From Crocinitomicaceae bacterium (GTDB lineage Bacteria; Bacteroidota; Bacteroidia; Flavobacteriales_D; Crocinitomicaceae), in assembly GCA_030727405.1 (NCBI GenBank), contig JANRBR010000035.1, forward strand, positions 1 through 64,000: a DNA stretch of 64,000 nucleotides, read 5' to 3'. Below, piece by piece: positions 55,084 to 64,000 of this stretch. Position numbers and translations under genes: made by a program. Every line of letters starts with the position of its first letter. Positions within the stretch are counted from its first letter, which is position 1. Below the pieces are notes generated by a model. It ran no database searches, was not told where the DNA came from, and saw nothing but the letters and a program-made list of their open reading frames with translations.

Positions 55084-55700
55084 TTTCTATTTTCTCCCTA
55101 GCGCTTTTGCTCAGCTTGTTTTCATGTGAAAAAGGAGCGGGTGAATTCATCATTAAAGGCGTGATTACGGATGAGACCTTCGGTCAATCGTTAGTTGGTG
55201 CTGATGTATCCATTTATAAGGTTCCTGTTGCATCAAGCACCGAGCAATACATAGAAAGTCAAACCATTGGAGCGGATGGCAAATACGAATTTACTGTTCC
55301 AAGAGAACGCATGGAAAAATACGTTATTCGGGTAACGAAAAACAAGTATTTCCCGATTGAGAAAACGATTTATTTTTCTGCCTTAAAGTTAAAAGAGGAA
55401 AATATTTACAATTTAGTTACTTGGGCAAAATCATGGGTGGAATTAAAATTCGTGAACCTCAATCCACAAAACCAAGATCATTTTGTTTATATAAAACAAG
55501 CTGGGGACACAGCATGCGAGGGATGTTGCCCCAATCAAGCACAAAACTTTTATGGCGCAGTGGACACTTCGATTTACTGCATCAACAAAGGAAACACCGT
55601 GTATTCGATTTTATATTGGATCATGAACACAACCAACCAGGGCTATTTAGAAGCAACCACCCATGCTTTTGATACGACGCAGATTTATTTGAGTTATTGA
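55071..55700 (+). CDS. lipoprotein with carboxypeptidase-regulatory-like fold, unknown function
   Basis: This 209-residue protein begins with a lipoprotein signal (ISIFSLALLLSLFSC, lipobox Cys at about residue 18). The mature part opens with FIIKGVITDETFGQSLVGADVSIYK, a CarboxypepD_reg-like beta-sandwich, and a second half with four Cys close together (DTACEGCCPNQ). I recognise no enzyme motif. The start at 55071 lies 13 bases inside the FkbM gene; a frame from 54990 lies entirely within that gene up to this point. Confidence 0.8.
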   Translation: MERLISIFSLALLLSLFSCEKGAGEFIIKGVITDETFGQSLVGADVSIYKVPVASSTEQYIESQTIGADGKYEFTVPRERMEKYVIRVTKNKYFPIEKTIYFSALKLKEENIYNLVTWAKSWVELKFVNLNPQNQDHFVYIKQAGDTACEGCCPNQAQNFYGAVDTSIYCINKGNTVYSILYWIMNTTNQGYLEATTHAFDTTQIYLSY

Positions 55701-55704
55701 GTGC

Positions 55705-56448
55705 TTAGGGCTCCGTTTGAAGGACTTTGTACTTTGATACTCCTTCCGGTCTTGAGCAAGCATTAAAATGCCACCATTCGGTCTCTAACTGCCTGAATCC
55801 CTGAGAGAACATGACCTTTCTTAAAAGGTCCCTATTCTTGATGTGGTTTACTGTCAATTTTCCTTCCGCTACAAATTGTTTTTCCATGGATGGATAAGCG
55901 ATTTGTCTGATTTCATCGAATCCTGCCCCCATGTCGAGTGGAATTAATTTTTCGTCAACGATGGTGATGTCAACGGCAGCGCCCAAGTTATGAAGGCTGA
56001 GGTTTTTTGGATTGGAGACAAACTTGGCTCTACGAGCTGGAGGCAATGAATCCAGAGCATCCCACATTTTTTGCTGGACACTCACCGGTCTTAAGGCATC
56101 ATAAATGAGTAAGTGGTAACCAGGGTATAATTTTGTTAAGTAGTCTTGAACCCTTGACAATCTTTCAGCTACATCCTTTTGTAAATAAGCTTTCTTCATG
56201 CGCTCATAGAGAACAATTTTCATGAAATTATCCGCTGTAGAATATTTTATATCAACAAGAATAGCTGGATTCAAGGTTTGCACATCAACCAAATTCATCT
56301 TAGCCAGAATGGCCGTATCTTCTGGTGCTGTGGTCACTTGAGGCGCAAGGACTACTTTTGAATTCGTTTTATAAAGCCTTTTCTTTGGTGTTGCATTCGA
56401 ACATGAAAGGAATACAATCAACAGAAGTCCATATTGAATGAGATTCAT
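55705..56448 (-). CDS. D-Ala-D-Ala dipeptidase-like M15 lipoprotein (VanX/DdpX family)
   Basis: This 247-residue zinc peptidase has a lipoprotein signal (LLLIVFLSC, lipobox Cys near residue 16). M15 VanX-type motifs are YDALRPVSVQQKMWDAL (about 131-147), SLHNLGAAVDITIVD (SxHxxGxAxD zinc ligands, about 168-182) and EWWHFN (catalytic Glu and zinc His, near 228-233). It would cut D-Ala-D-Ala or related cell-wall dipeptides in the periplasm. There are no other van-type genes, so a housekeeping cell-wall recycling role is more likely than vancomycin resistance. It overlaps the dapA stop by 4 bases. Confidence 0.92.
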   Translation of the reverse strand: MNLIQYGLLLIVFLSCSNATPKKRLYKTNSKVVLAPQVTTAPEDTAILAKMNLVDVQTLNPAILVDIKYSTADNFMKIVLYERMKKAYLQKDVAERLSRVQDYLTKLYPGYHLLIYDALRPVSVQQKMWDALDSLPPARRAKFVSNPKNLSLHNLGAAVDITIVDEKLIPLDMGAGFDEIRQIAYPSMEKQFVAEGKLTVNHIKNRDLLRKVMFSQGFRQLETEWWHFNACSRPEGVSKYKVLQTEP

Positions 56449-57323
56449 GCTAGTAAAGCCTGCGTTTCAGCGGTGATTCTTTGGCGCAATCCATCTGAAA
56501 CAGGATGTAAAGGCATACGCATTTTCTCCGTCATCAATCCCCGAACGTTCAAGGCAACTTTGACTCCACCTGGATTTCCTTCTTCAAAGAACATTTTCGT
56601 TATGTTGAATAAATCGTAATGTTCTTTCCTAGCGGTATCTAAATCACCAGCCATGGAAGCATGAACCATGGAAGCAAATTTTTCAGGAAAAGCATTGGCA
56701 ACAACGGAGATCACCCCATCCGCACCGGCAGCGATCAATGGCATGGTCAAATTGTCATCTCCCGACAACACACCGAAATCGGGACGTCTTAAGCGAATGA
56801 TTTCCATGATTTGCTCCATATTACCTGAAGCTTCCTTCACCGCAACGATGTTTGGAATTTCACTCAACAACAAGGTTGTCTCAGGTGACATATTTGAACC
56901 TGTTCTTCCAGGAACATTGTACAAAATAATGGGCAAATCTGTATAGGAAGCGACCATTTTAAAATGTTCTACTATTCCTTTTTGAATGGGTTTATTGTAA
57001 TAGGGTGAAACAGATAGAATGCCATCGACTCCCTTTGGAAGTGAAGCAAAAATTGCTTCTAAAGCACGGGTATTATTTCCGCCAACTCCATAAACGATGG
57101 GAAGCTGTCCCTTGTTTTCATCTATGACTGCATTCAACACTTCCATTTTTTCCGCTTGCGACAACACAGGGGATTCTCCAGTCGTTCCTTGAACAACTAA
57201 AAAATCTGTACCTCCATCAATTTGCAAACGAACAAGCGCACGCAACGCATCAAAATCAATGTTTTCATTTGCCAAAAAGGGTGTGACTAGGGCCACACCA
57301 GCACCCGTGAACGGATTATTCAT
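56445..57323 (-). CDS. dapA: 4-hydroxy-tetrahydrodipicolinate synthase
   Basis: This 292-residue aldolase condenses pyruvate and aspartate semialdehyde on the way to lysine and diaminopimelate for the cell wall. It has the GTTGESPVLSQAEK motif (about residues 42-55), the catalytic Tyr in ILYNVPGRTGSNM (about 130-142) and the Schiff-base Lys in VAVKEASGNMEQI (about 157-169). The ATG at 57323 overlaps the DUF6913 stop by 8 bases; a longer frame extends 33 bases further into that gene and is not conserved. Confidence 0.96.
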   Translation of the reverse strand: MNNPFTGAGVALVTPFLANENIDFDALRALVRLQIDGGTDFLVVQGTTGESPVLSQAEKMEVLNAVIDENKGQLPIVYGVGGNNTRALEAIFASLPKGVDGILSVSPYYNKPIQKGIVEHFKMVASYTDLPIILYNVPGRTGSNMSPETTLLLSEIPNIVAVKEASGNMEQIMEIIRLRRPDFGVLSGDDNLTMPLIAAGADGVISVVANAFPEKFASMVHASMAGDLDTARKEHYDLFNITKMFFEEGNPGGVKVALNVRGLMTEKMRMPLHPVSDGLRQRITAETQALLA

Positions 57324-57785
57324 TGCTTGTAATTTTTTTAAGTGTATCGATAACAAATTGTAGCATTTCAGAAGGCAATTCTGACTCAGCGTTTAACTGT
57401 AAATCAAAAGAGGCATCTTTTTCATTCACGATGATTTTCCGACGAATGGAAGCTTCTTGAACATAAGGGAAAATTTTTGACTCTGTATTCCCAAACCAAA
57501 TCATCAAATCATAATTTCTCTGCAATTCCGTTTCTAATTGTACATCTTTTAGTTTGCTCCAGAAATTAAAATCAGTTGGAGAATTGTAATAGATTAAAAA
57601 ATGTGGGGGAAGGGTGTTTTTGTCCACTTCCTTCGGAACGGATACAACAATAATTAATCGATCGACATTGCTCGCATTGAGCATACCATCTAATGATTTT
57701 CTAAAATCTTTTAGCTGCTCATCATTTTCATAATTGAAAGCAACGAGCAAGGATCGTGTTGATTCCCAAATATTTTTACTGTTCA

Positions 57786-57786
<1 letters not shown>
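57316..57786 (-). CDS. DUF6913-like conserved protein
   Basis: This 156-residue cytoplasmic protein has an alternating alpha/beta pattern: SLLVAFNYENDEQLKDFRKSL, DRLIIVVSVPKEVDK, FLIYYNSPTDFNFWSKL, NYDLMIWFGNTESKIFPYV and FDLQLNAESELPSEMLQFVIDTLKKI. I recall it as the DUF6913 family that commonly sits between ligA and dapA in Bacteroidota, with no known function. It shares one base with the ligA start and overlaps dapA by 8 bases, so it is translated together with both. Confidence 0.8.
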
Positions 57787-59801
<2,015 letters not shown>

Positions 59802-60665
59802 TTACACTTTTTGTGCTTTCAACATGCGCAATTTGCCTTGTAAATCTTTCCGAATTTCAATTTCGTGAAAGCTAAAATCGTTTAACATTTCACAAACTTC
59901 TTGACTATAAGATTCATGCAATTCGAAAAACAAAAATCCACCATCTACTAACTTCTTTTCAGCGAACTGCGCGATTTTTTTATAAAAAATGATGGGGTCA
60001 GCATCATCTACAAACAAGGCCAAAGAAGGCTCGTGATTTAGTACATGTGCAGACATGACTTCTTTTTCCTTGTGAGGAATATAGGGTGGATTCGATGCGA
60101 CCACATCAAACTGTCCCTCACCAAAAGAATCACTCGGTTGCAGTAAATCATCCTGAATCGTTGTGATTGTTAACTTCAAAGCGTCTGCATTCTCTTGACA
60201 TAAGGACAAAGCCTCAGAAGAAACATCTAAAGCATACACATCTGCTTTTGCATAATTGGATTTCAACGCCAATGCAATGCAACCCGAACCCGTGCACAAA
60301 TCCATGATTCTTGTTGGTTGCCCCGAACTTTCGATAATCCATTGAACCAACTCTTCGGTTTCTGGTCTAGGTATTAGTGCACGCTTGTCACACAAAATCG
60401 TTAGGCCATAGAAACTTGTTTCACCCATTAAATATTGAAAGGGAACCTGATCGATGAGTTTCTTAACAAAACTTCTTACATGAAGCAAGTCGGACTCCGA
60501 AAGCCTAGCGTCCTGTTGAAGCATCAATTCTGTCGCATTCCATTCCATGCGTTTGCAAATGATTTGCGTCCACATGTTTTTTAGTTCAGTGGAAGAAAAT
60601 TGTGTAGAAAGTCGCTCGTAAAAGTATTTTTTGGCGGACTTTAAAGTATTGTCAGAAACGAACAT
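59802..60665 (-). CDS. prmC: release factor glutamine methyltransferase PrmC
   Basis: This 287-residue SAM-dependent enzyme methylates the GGQ glutamine of RF1/RF2. It has an N-terminal helical bundle with FQYLMGETSFYGL, LIPRPETEELVQWII, the SAM motif IMDLCTGSGCIALALK (about residues 122-137) and the NPPYIPHKE motif (about 194-202). Its start shares a base with the upstream gene's stop (TAATG). Confidence 0.95.
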   Translation of the reverse strand: MFVSDNTLKSAKKYFYERLSTQFSSTELKNMWTQIICKRMEWNATELMLQQDARLSESDLLHVRSFVKKLIDQVPFQYLMGETSFYGLTILCDKRALIPRPETEELVQWIIESSGQPTRIMDLCTGSGCIALALKSNYAKADVYALDVSSEALSLCQENADALKLTITTIQDDLLQPSDSFGEGQFDVVASNPPYIPHKEKEVMSAHVLNHEPSLALFVDDADPIIFYKKIAQFAEKKLVDGGFLFFELHESYSQEVCEMLNDFSFHEIEIRKDLQGKLRMLKAQKV

Positions 60666-61126
60666 TATTTTTTGCGAAGCTTGATGAATTTCTTGATTTT
60701 TTCATTTTCGATTAAAACCGTCAAATTGTAATAAGCTATCTTCCATTCTCCGTTTGCATCCAATACACATATACCACTTCCGCGACAGGATTCCATCCAA
60801 GTTTCAAGATCCTCATCGAAATATGCAACTGCACCGTTCGCTGTAAAATTCCAAATTCGATTGCTCGGTTTAAAATCCCAAGCCTTTCCTTTGTCGAAAT
60901 AAGGTTTACAAAATGATTGAAAATCGACTTTATTCCAGCGTTCCCCAGGAGCGGTACCTAGGAAAACAAAATCTTCCGTTGTTGAATTGAAGTACTTTTG
61001 AAAGTCCGCATTTGTTGCTGATAAATGCCAGTTATCTACCAGTTGATTCAGACGAAAAGTAACTTCCCACTGCGACCAACTAAAATAGGAAAAAAATAAA
61101 AAAAGGAAGAGTATCGATGTGCGCAT
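60665..61126 (-). CDS. exported NTF2-like (SnoaL/DUF4440) protein
   Basis: This 153-residue protein has a signal peptide (to about residue 18, SYFSWSQ). The remainder has the small cone-shaped NTF2-like pattern: a long first helix, FNSTTEDFVFLGTAPGERWN, FQSFCKPYFDKGKAWDF and closing strands ANGAVAYFDEDLETWM and GEWKIAYYNLTVLI. Such proteins act as small-molecule binders or cyclases; no function can be assigned. It lies between the S8 protease (1-base gap) and prmC (shared base). Confidence 0.85.
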   Translation of the reverse strand: MRTSILFLFLFFSYFSWSQWEVTFRLNQLVDNWHLSATNADFQKYFNSTTEDFVFLGTAPGERWNKVDFQSFCKPYFDKGKAWDFKPSNRIWNFTANGAVAYFDEDLETWMESCRGSGICVLDANGEWKIAYYNLTVLIENEKIKKFIKLRKK

Positions 61127-61127
61127 C

Positions 61128-62510
61128 TTATTTTTTCGACTTAGCTGCTTTTTGACAAGCCTTCACTGCCGATTTTAAATTTACAATTCCACCCGTCACT
61201 GATTTCATTGGAAAGCCAAAATCCTTGTAGCGTGTAGACGTTTGTAAAAGTATGGTTTTGATTTCCCACATACTAAGCGACGGGAAATAGGATTTTAACA
61301 TCGCTGCTGCACCTGCTACCATTGGAGCGGCCATGGAAGTTCCCTGTAAATTCATGTAAGCACTTTGTGGTACAGTATTGTATATTTCCAATCCAGGAGC
61401 AAATACATCCACTGTTTCTAGTCCAAAATTGGAGAAATCAGCTACTCTAGCTTCTCCTTCCATTCGCGTAGATGCGCCAATGGTTAATAAATGAGTAAAT
61501 GGCTTCTCTTGAAATTCATAACGTGAGGTTGGGAAATTCGGTTCAACATCCACATCCTTCGCATCATTACCAGCAGCATGAATCATTAAAACACCCATTG
61601 AATCGGCATATGCCATGGCTTCATACACTTCATTTTGATGCAAGGAAAAAGACTTTCCAAAAGACATATTGATTACTTGCGCACCATTGTCCACGGCATA
61701 ACGAATGGCCAAAGCCACATCCTTGTCCTGCTCATCCCCGTTTGGAACGGCTCTAACTGACATGATTTTAACATTTTCCGCGACACCATCTCCTCCTTTA
61801 TCGTTTCCACGAACAGCTGCAATGATTCCAGAGACATGCGTACCATGCAAAGCATCTGGACCTTCCACATCGCTATTGCCATAGTTTGTATCAGAAAAGT
61901 CATCTGGATTGTCTCCAATCAAACTACGATCATCGTAATAGATATTTAGGTTGTAGTTCAACTGATCTTCGATGTATTTTTTTGTCTCTTCATCAAACAG
62001 CCCATTATCCAAGGCCTCTTTGTATTGCAACAAGTTTTCCAATTCACCTTCAACTTTTGCTCTTGCCTCATTAAACATAAAAAACTCCGTAGCATCGAAT
62101 AAACTAGCTCGATCAACTCCATCGTATTTATCTTTGTATTTCGCATAAATTCTGGTCATTTCCAGGCGTGCATTTTCTTGATTCTCCCCATTGGCATTCC
62201 CTAAAAAGTTCCAGCCATGTACATCATCCACGTAACCATTTTGATCGTCATCAATTTTATTTCCAGGAATTTCTTTCGTGTTTACCCAAATTTTACCTTG
62301 TAAATCTTCGTGTTCAATGTCCACACCCGAGTCAATCACAGCAACAACTACCGGTTGAGATTTTTTCTTTTTTAGCATTTTATATGCTTGATCGGTATGC
62401 ATCCCTTGTCCATCGCCATTATACCAATTTAAGGTTCCAGGAACCGCTTGAGCAAATACCTGAGGGATATAGAATCCAAGAGTAAGCAAAAATAATTTAG
62501 ATGTGTTCAT
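61128..62510 (-). CDS. secreted subtilisin-like (S8) serine protease, second copy
   Basis: This 460-residue protease has a signal peptide (MNTSKLFLLTLGFYIPQVFAQ). The Asp site is VVVAVIDSGVDIEHEDLQ, the His site LHGTHVSGIIAAVRGND, and the Ser site GTSMAAPMVAGAAAML. It is about 70 residues shorter than its paralogue at 48689-50287, mostly because the Asp-His insertion is shorter. It ends in a Lys-rich tail (KACQKAAKSKK), without a T9SS domain. The ATG at 62510 lies downstream of a TATATTTG box; a longer frame (62564) starts upstream of it. Confidence 0.92.
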   Translation of the reverse strand: MNTSKLFLLTLGFYIPQVFAQAVPGTLNWYNGDGQGMHTDQAYKMLKKKKSQPVVVAVIDSGVDIEHEDLQGKIWVNTKEIPGNKIDDDQNGYVDDVHGWNFLGNANGENQENARLEMTRIYAKYKDKYDGVDRASLFDATEFFMFNEARAKVEGELENLLQYKEALDNGLFDEETKKYIEDQLNYNLNIYYDDRSLIGDNPDDFSDTNYGNSDVEGPDALHGTHVSGIIAAVRGNDKGGDGVAENVKIMSVRAVPNGDEQDKDVALAIRYAVDNGAQVINMSFGKSFSLHQNEVYEAMAYADSMGVLMIHAAGNDAKDVDVEPNFPTSRYEFQEKPFTHLLTIGASTRMEGEARVADFSNFGLETVDVFAPGLEIYNTVPQSAYMNLQGTSMAAPMVAGAAAMLKSYFPSLSMWEIKTILLQTSTRYKDFGFPMKSVTGGIVNLKSAVKACQKAAKSKK

Positions 62511-62522
62511 GTGCTTTTTTTT

Positions 62523-62530
62523 CAAATATA
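62523..62530 (-). promoter_or_regulatory. -7 box TATATTTG before second S8 gene
   Basis: On the minus strand a perfect TAnnTTTG box ends 12 bases before the ATG at 62510, giving a predicted leader of about 9 nt. It probably drives the S8/NTF2/prmC/ligA/DUF6913/dapA/M15 series. Confidence 0.55.
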
Positions 62531-62570
62531 AAAATTTAACGCCAAGGAAGTGATTTGGTATCATAAAAAC

Positions 62571-64000
62571 TTACAATTCATCGAGTGCAAAAACAATTTT
62601 TCCCTCAATAAACGTTCTCCAAGCGTAGTTTTGCACAAAGGCAACGCTGCTACTCATTGGTTTATCAAAGATGACAAAATTTGCTTTTTTGTTTTTTTCC
62701 AAACTACCGAAATCCTTTTCTCGAAACGAGGCAAATGCTGCCCAAATAGTCATTCCTTTCACAACCTCATCAAAAGTCAAGCCTTCTTCAGGTAAAAAAG
62801 GTGCTGTTGGCTCACCGGAACTATTTTTTCGCTGAACAGATGCATGAATGGTGAAAAAAGGATTAGTGGACTCAACCGGAAAATCCGTTCCAATAGCCAT
62901 CATACCAAATTGACTTAACAAGGTTTTGTAGGCATAAGCTCCTTTTAGCCTTGATTTTCCGAGGCGTTTTTCTGCCCAGCGAAAATCACTCGTTGCATGC
63001 GTGGGTTGAACCGATGGAAACACAGCGTATTCGGCAAATTTCGCAAAATCGATCGGATCAATCACTTGAGCATGTTCGATTCGAAAGCGATGGTCTGGTT
63101 TACGGCTAAAAGCGTATTTGTAGATGGAGAGTACAATTGCATTTGCAGAATCACCTATACCATGCGTGTTCATCTGATAGCCGTGATCCAAGCAAAATCT
63201 TGAAACTTTTTTCATTTCATCAATCGATGTCAATAATAAACCATGTGAATGAGGATCATCCGAATATGGTTTTTTCAACAGAGCACCGCGCGAACCCAAT
63301 GAACCATCTGCAAAAACCTTAAAACTTCGTATGTCTAAGTTTCTATAGCGATATGGTCCATTTTTGCTTGCAAAAGCTAGATTTTCTTTCGAATTCATTA
63401 ACATGGCATACACCTCCAACTTCAATTTCCCCTTGGACACCATGGACTTAAACATTCCGATGTGCTTGTTTTCAATTCCAGCTTCATGCACACCAGTTAT
63501 TCCATATTGAAATAATTCCTCTTGAATGTCAAGAATCGCGGATTCAACTTGTTTCAAGCTGTATTTTGGCACATGCTTCGAAACCAAATTTATGGCATTA
63601 TCAATGAGTAATCCATTTGGAACACCATTTTCTAAGCAAATTTGACCACCGTCCACGGTCATTTTGGATACGGCCGCTTTCTTCCATAAGCATTCATTTA
63701 CTAAGGCAGCATGTCCATCTACTCGGTATAGAATCACCGGTATGTTTGGAAATGTTTTTGAAAGTTTTTTATTATGCGGCATGGAATCGTTGTCCCAAAG
63801 CGATTGATCCCAGCCATTTCCAATAAGGAATTTATTCGTTGATTTGGCCAGGTGTTTTTCACATCGGTAAATGACTTCTTCCATCGATTTTGCACCTGTT
63901 AAATCCACCCCTAATTTCTGATTGGCGTACATCAAAAGGTGTCCATGTGCATCCGTTAATCCCGGATAAACATCTTTACCTAAGGCATCAATTTCCTCAT
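62571..64000 (-). CDS. amidohydrolase family protein (YtcJ-like), 5' end outside window
   Basis: The reading frame is open to the right edge of the window, so the gene is cut. At the edge it reads PGLTDAHGHLLMY, whose HxH (the D-A-H-G-H in this stretch) binds metal. Further on are HEAGIENKHIGMF, VFADGSLGSRGALL (YtcJ signature), NTHGIGDSANAIVLS, RIEHAQVIDPIDF and GTDFPVESTNPFF, which are all typical of the YtcJ/exoenzyme-regulatory amidohydrolases. The true start is beyond position 64000; an apparent start at 63935 or 63932 would delete the HxH. Confidence 0.9.
   Translation of the reverse strand, partial: EEIDALGKDVYPGLTDAHGHLLMYANQKLGVDLTGAKSMEEVIYRCEKHLAKSTNKFLIGNGWDQSLWDNDSMPHNKKLSKTFPNIPVILYRVDGHAALVNECLWKKAAVSKMTVDGGQICLENGVPNGLLIDNAINLVSKHVPKYSLKQVESAILDIQEELFQYGITGVHEAGIENKHIGMFKSMVSKGKLKLEVYAMLMNSKENLAFASKNGPYRYRNLDIRSFKVFADGSLGSRGALLKKPYSDDPHSHGLLLTSIDEMKKVSRFCLDHGYQMNTHGIGDSANAIVLSIYKYAFSRKPDHRFRIEHAQVIDPIDFAKFAEYAVFPSVQPTHATSDFRWAEKRLGKSRLKGAYAYKTLLSQFGMMAIGTDFPVESTNPFFTIHASVQRKNSSGEPTAPFLPEEGLTFDEVVKGMTIWAAFASFREKDFGSLEKNKKANFVIFDKPMSSSVAFVQNYAWRTFIEGKIVFALDEL

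Noticed and set aside
55705-56448. A vancomycin-resistance gene
   Set aside because: It is of the VanX family but no vanH, vanA, vanR or vanS genes are near, and it is a lipoprotein in a lysine/cell-wall operon.
62511-62570. A stretch of 18 upstream residues for the second S8 protease (start 62564)
   Set aside because: The TATATTTG promoter box lies inside it and the signal peptide begins properly at 62510.
63930-63935. Start of the amidohydrolase at 63935
   Set aside because: The frame continues to the window edge and includes the metal-binding HxH upstream, so the gene is cut rather than starting here.

Overview
The window looks like chromosomal DNA of a Bacteroidota bacterium, most likely order Flavobacteriales (a Crocinitomicaceae/Fluviicola-type organism is my best guess, not proven). 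The evidence is: three large secreted proteins with type IX secretion (T9SS) C-terminal domains of type A and type B; promoters of the Bacteroidota form TTG-N19/20-TAnnTTTG instead of -35/-10 boxes; almost no Shine-Dalgarno sequences; and Bacteroidota-specific families (GlmU-like NTP_transf_4 protein, DUF6913, a short ECF sigma factor next to ffh, ComEC without a metallo-beta-lactamase domain). Base composition is AT-leaning and even throughout. I see no mobile element, prophage, CRISPR array, tRNA or rRNA.

Layout. 0-5 kb: a LemA/TPM/TPM/endonuclease operon, a convergent secreted protein gene and ilvE. 5-10 kb: recQ, comEC, a rhodanese and a DedA membrane protein. 10-16.4 kb: a sodium:solute symporter coupled to a GlmU-like protein, then lon with an unusually structured leader. 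16.4-22 kb: a T9SS Asp-box repeat protein, lolA, and the smpB/recR divergent pair. 22.5-33.5 kb: envelope functions (LptF/G permease, two glycosyltransferases, site-2 protease, CPBP protease, PAP2 phosphatase, GT-C glycosyltransferase) around ffh and an ECF sigma factor. 33.5-38 kb: aminotransferase, ispH, PduO-type adenosyltransferase, a small acidic DUF2795 protein and a putative ACP phosphodiesterase. 38-43.5 kb: two tandem T9SS type B surface proteins. 43.5-47.5 kb: the zwf-pgl-edd (oxidative/Entner-Doudoroff) operon. 47.5-55.7 kb: TerC, subtilisin-like protease, trxB, GNAT, S9 peptidase, FkbM methyltransferase, lipoprotein. 55.7-64 kb: a long leftward run with M15 dipeptidase, dapA, DUF6913, ligA, prmC, an NTF2-like protein, a second subtilisin and an amidohydrolase cut by the window end.

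Organisation. Genes are packed tightly: 4-base ATGA and 1-base TAATG stop/start overlaps are frequent, and most convergent gene pairs touch or overlap at their 3' ends. No stretch longer than about 150 bases lacks a gene. Where a TAnnTTTG box is visible, the predicted leader is only about 1-26 nt long. In several genes the box settles the start codon, because a longer reading frame would begin inside or upstream of the promoter.

I found no clear undescribed defence or metabolic system. The observations most worth a second look are the structured lon leader, the terminator directly abutting the ACP-phosphodiesterase start, the promoter-embedded false start codons with near-leaderless genes, the PAP2/GT-C coupling, and the duplicated modules in the T9SS type B pair.
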